Assembly: GCA_900556055.1 (NCBI GenBank)
Contig: USNJ01000030.1
Coordinates: forward strand, 1 to 14,673
Length of the DNA stretch: 14,673 nt
Direction of reading: 5' to 3'
Source: an uncultured Ruminococcus sp.
GTDB taxonomy: Bacteria > Bacillota > Clostridia > Oscillospirales > Ruminococcaceae
The notes under the pieces are model-generated. The model was not told the DNA's origin. It searched no databases and saw only the letters and a list, made by a program, of their open reading frames with translations. Every line of letters starts with the position of its first letter. The first letter of the stretch is position 1. Positions 14,074-14,673 of the stretch are shown here, piece after piece. Made by a program: the position numbers and the translations under genes.

Positions 14074-14673
14074 TCACTCCTTTCGGATCCCGAAAATCAT
14101 GCGTTCTGCAAGTGATGCAATAAGCCGTGATGTGCATCTGATATATTCCGTCGGGCTGCATTTTTTCATATAATCCGCATATTCATCGGAATTTGTCCTC
14201 GGGATATATCCCTCGAAAATACAGTGCTTTTCCATAAGCATATCCATGTCGGGTATCGAATATTTCCAGTAAGATCTCGGCATATCGAACAGCCCCGAAA
14301 GCTTCAGTATTTTCGCTGTAAAGCTCATGCAGTTATATGTTTTCGGTATCGGAAATCCGTGGATAATGGGCATTGTCATCATCGAAAAAAGGTTGAATTC
14401 AAGAGTTTTGTCCTTTTCGCAATAAGCAATAAAATTTCGTATCCTGCGATAATTTTCATCAGGAATATCAAGCGCAAATATTTTGGCTTTGAATGCTTTG
14501 TGGCTGCCGAATGCATAAAAATCACGCTTTTCATGCATAAATCCCGCATCAGCGGGCAGATAGTGCCGTCTCCTTGAAAACGACAGAAAATCGGTCATTT
14601 CAGGCGAAAGACTGACAGCGATATGAGTATACCCGTATCCCGAAAAAAGCCTTGCAAAGCATCCCAGACCCGT
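14074..14673 (-). CDS. Permuted papain-like (NlpC/P60-type) protein, 5' part beyond right edge
   Basis: The frame is open to the window edge (199 codons plus stop here), so the ATG at 14598 is an internal methionine and not the start. The visible part resembles a widespread Firmicutes family of permuted papain-fold hydrolases: a histidine in SGYGYTHIAVSLSPE (codon 14623-14625), then LSFSRRRHYLPADAGFMHE, and a late cysteine in TYNCMSFTAKILKLSG (codon 14329-14331). His before Cys is the permuted catalytic order. The function is not known; members may cleave or transfer amide or ester bonds in cell-wall or lipid substrates. Only nine bases separate it from pepM, so it is the upstream partner in the phosphonate operon. 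The family call rests on motif resemblance alone. Confidence 0.65.
   Translation of the reverse strand, partial: TGLGCFARLFSGYGYTHIAVSLSPEMTDFLSFSRRRHYLPADAGFMHEKRDFYAFGSHKAFKAKIFALDIPDENYRRIRNFIAYCEKDKTLEFNLFSMMTMPIIHGFPIPKTYNCMSFTAKILKLSGLFDMPRSYWKYSIPDMDMLMEKHCIFEGYIPRTNSDEYADYMKKCSPTEYIRCTSRLIASLAERMIFGIRKE

Overview
The window looks like chromosomal DNA of a Ruminococcus-like clostridium (Oscillospiraceae). The grounds are the rplU-prp-rpmA-obg order, an L27 with the Firmicutes-type N-terminal extension, consensus sigma-A promoters with 17-base spacers, Fe-dependent anaerobe-type enzymes and moderate GC. The genus is an inference; no rRNA or tRNA gene is present to confirm it.

Layout. 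(1) Bases 1-1212 are AT-rich and accessory-looking: the 3' end of a GNAT acetyltransferase gene, then a CPBP-like membrane protein gene enclosed by two copies of an ungapped 82-base direct repeat (60 of the first 61 bases identical). The second copy abuts the terminator of the next gene. (2) Bases 1213-1961 hold a PerR-like Fur-family regulator on the minus strand and a divergent promoter region. (3) Bases 1962-6717 form a plus-strand housekeeping block: rplU, prp, rpmA, a structured leader with a terminator-like hairpin, obg, a RimJ/RimL-type acetyltransferase, mrnC, a metallo-beta-lactamase-fold protein, yebC and a terminator. Its theme is ribosome assembly, rRNA maturation and translation. 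(4) Bases 6773-7545 hold an EcsC-family gene on the minus strand with its own promoter and terminator. (5) Bases 7565-9889 hold a minus-strand operon of an alpha/beta hydrolase, a low-molecular-weight protein tyrosine phosphatase and a HAD phosphatase. (6) Bases 9963-10328 hold a 70-codon gene of unknown function with a very strong promoter, a strong ribosome binding site and a terminator. (7) Bases 10320-14673 hold a minus-strand phosphonate operon that continues past the right edge.

The phosphonate operon is the most notable system. Transcribed right to left it encodes a papain-like (permuted NlpC/P60-type) protein, PEP mutase, phosphonopyruvate decarboxylase, a sugar-phosphate/choline-type nucleotidyltransferase and an iron-type alcohol dehydrogenase. 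Read as a pathway this gives PEP to phosphonopyruvate to phosphonoacetaldehyde to 2-hydroxyethylphosphonate, followed by CMP activation, probably for transfer to a cell-surface polymer or lipid. No aminotransferase for 2-aminoethylphosphonate and no transferase for the activated phosphonate lie inside the window.

The other candidates for new biology are the repeat-bounded membrane-protein unit on the left and the strongly expressed-looking 70-residue protein. No CRISPR array, insertion sequence, rRNA or tRNA was seen.
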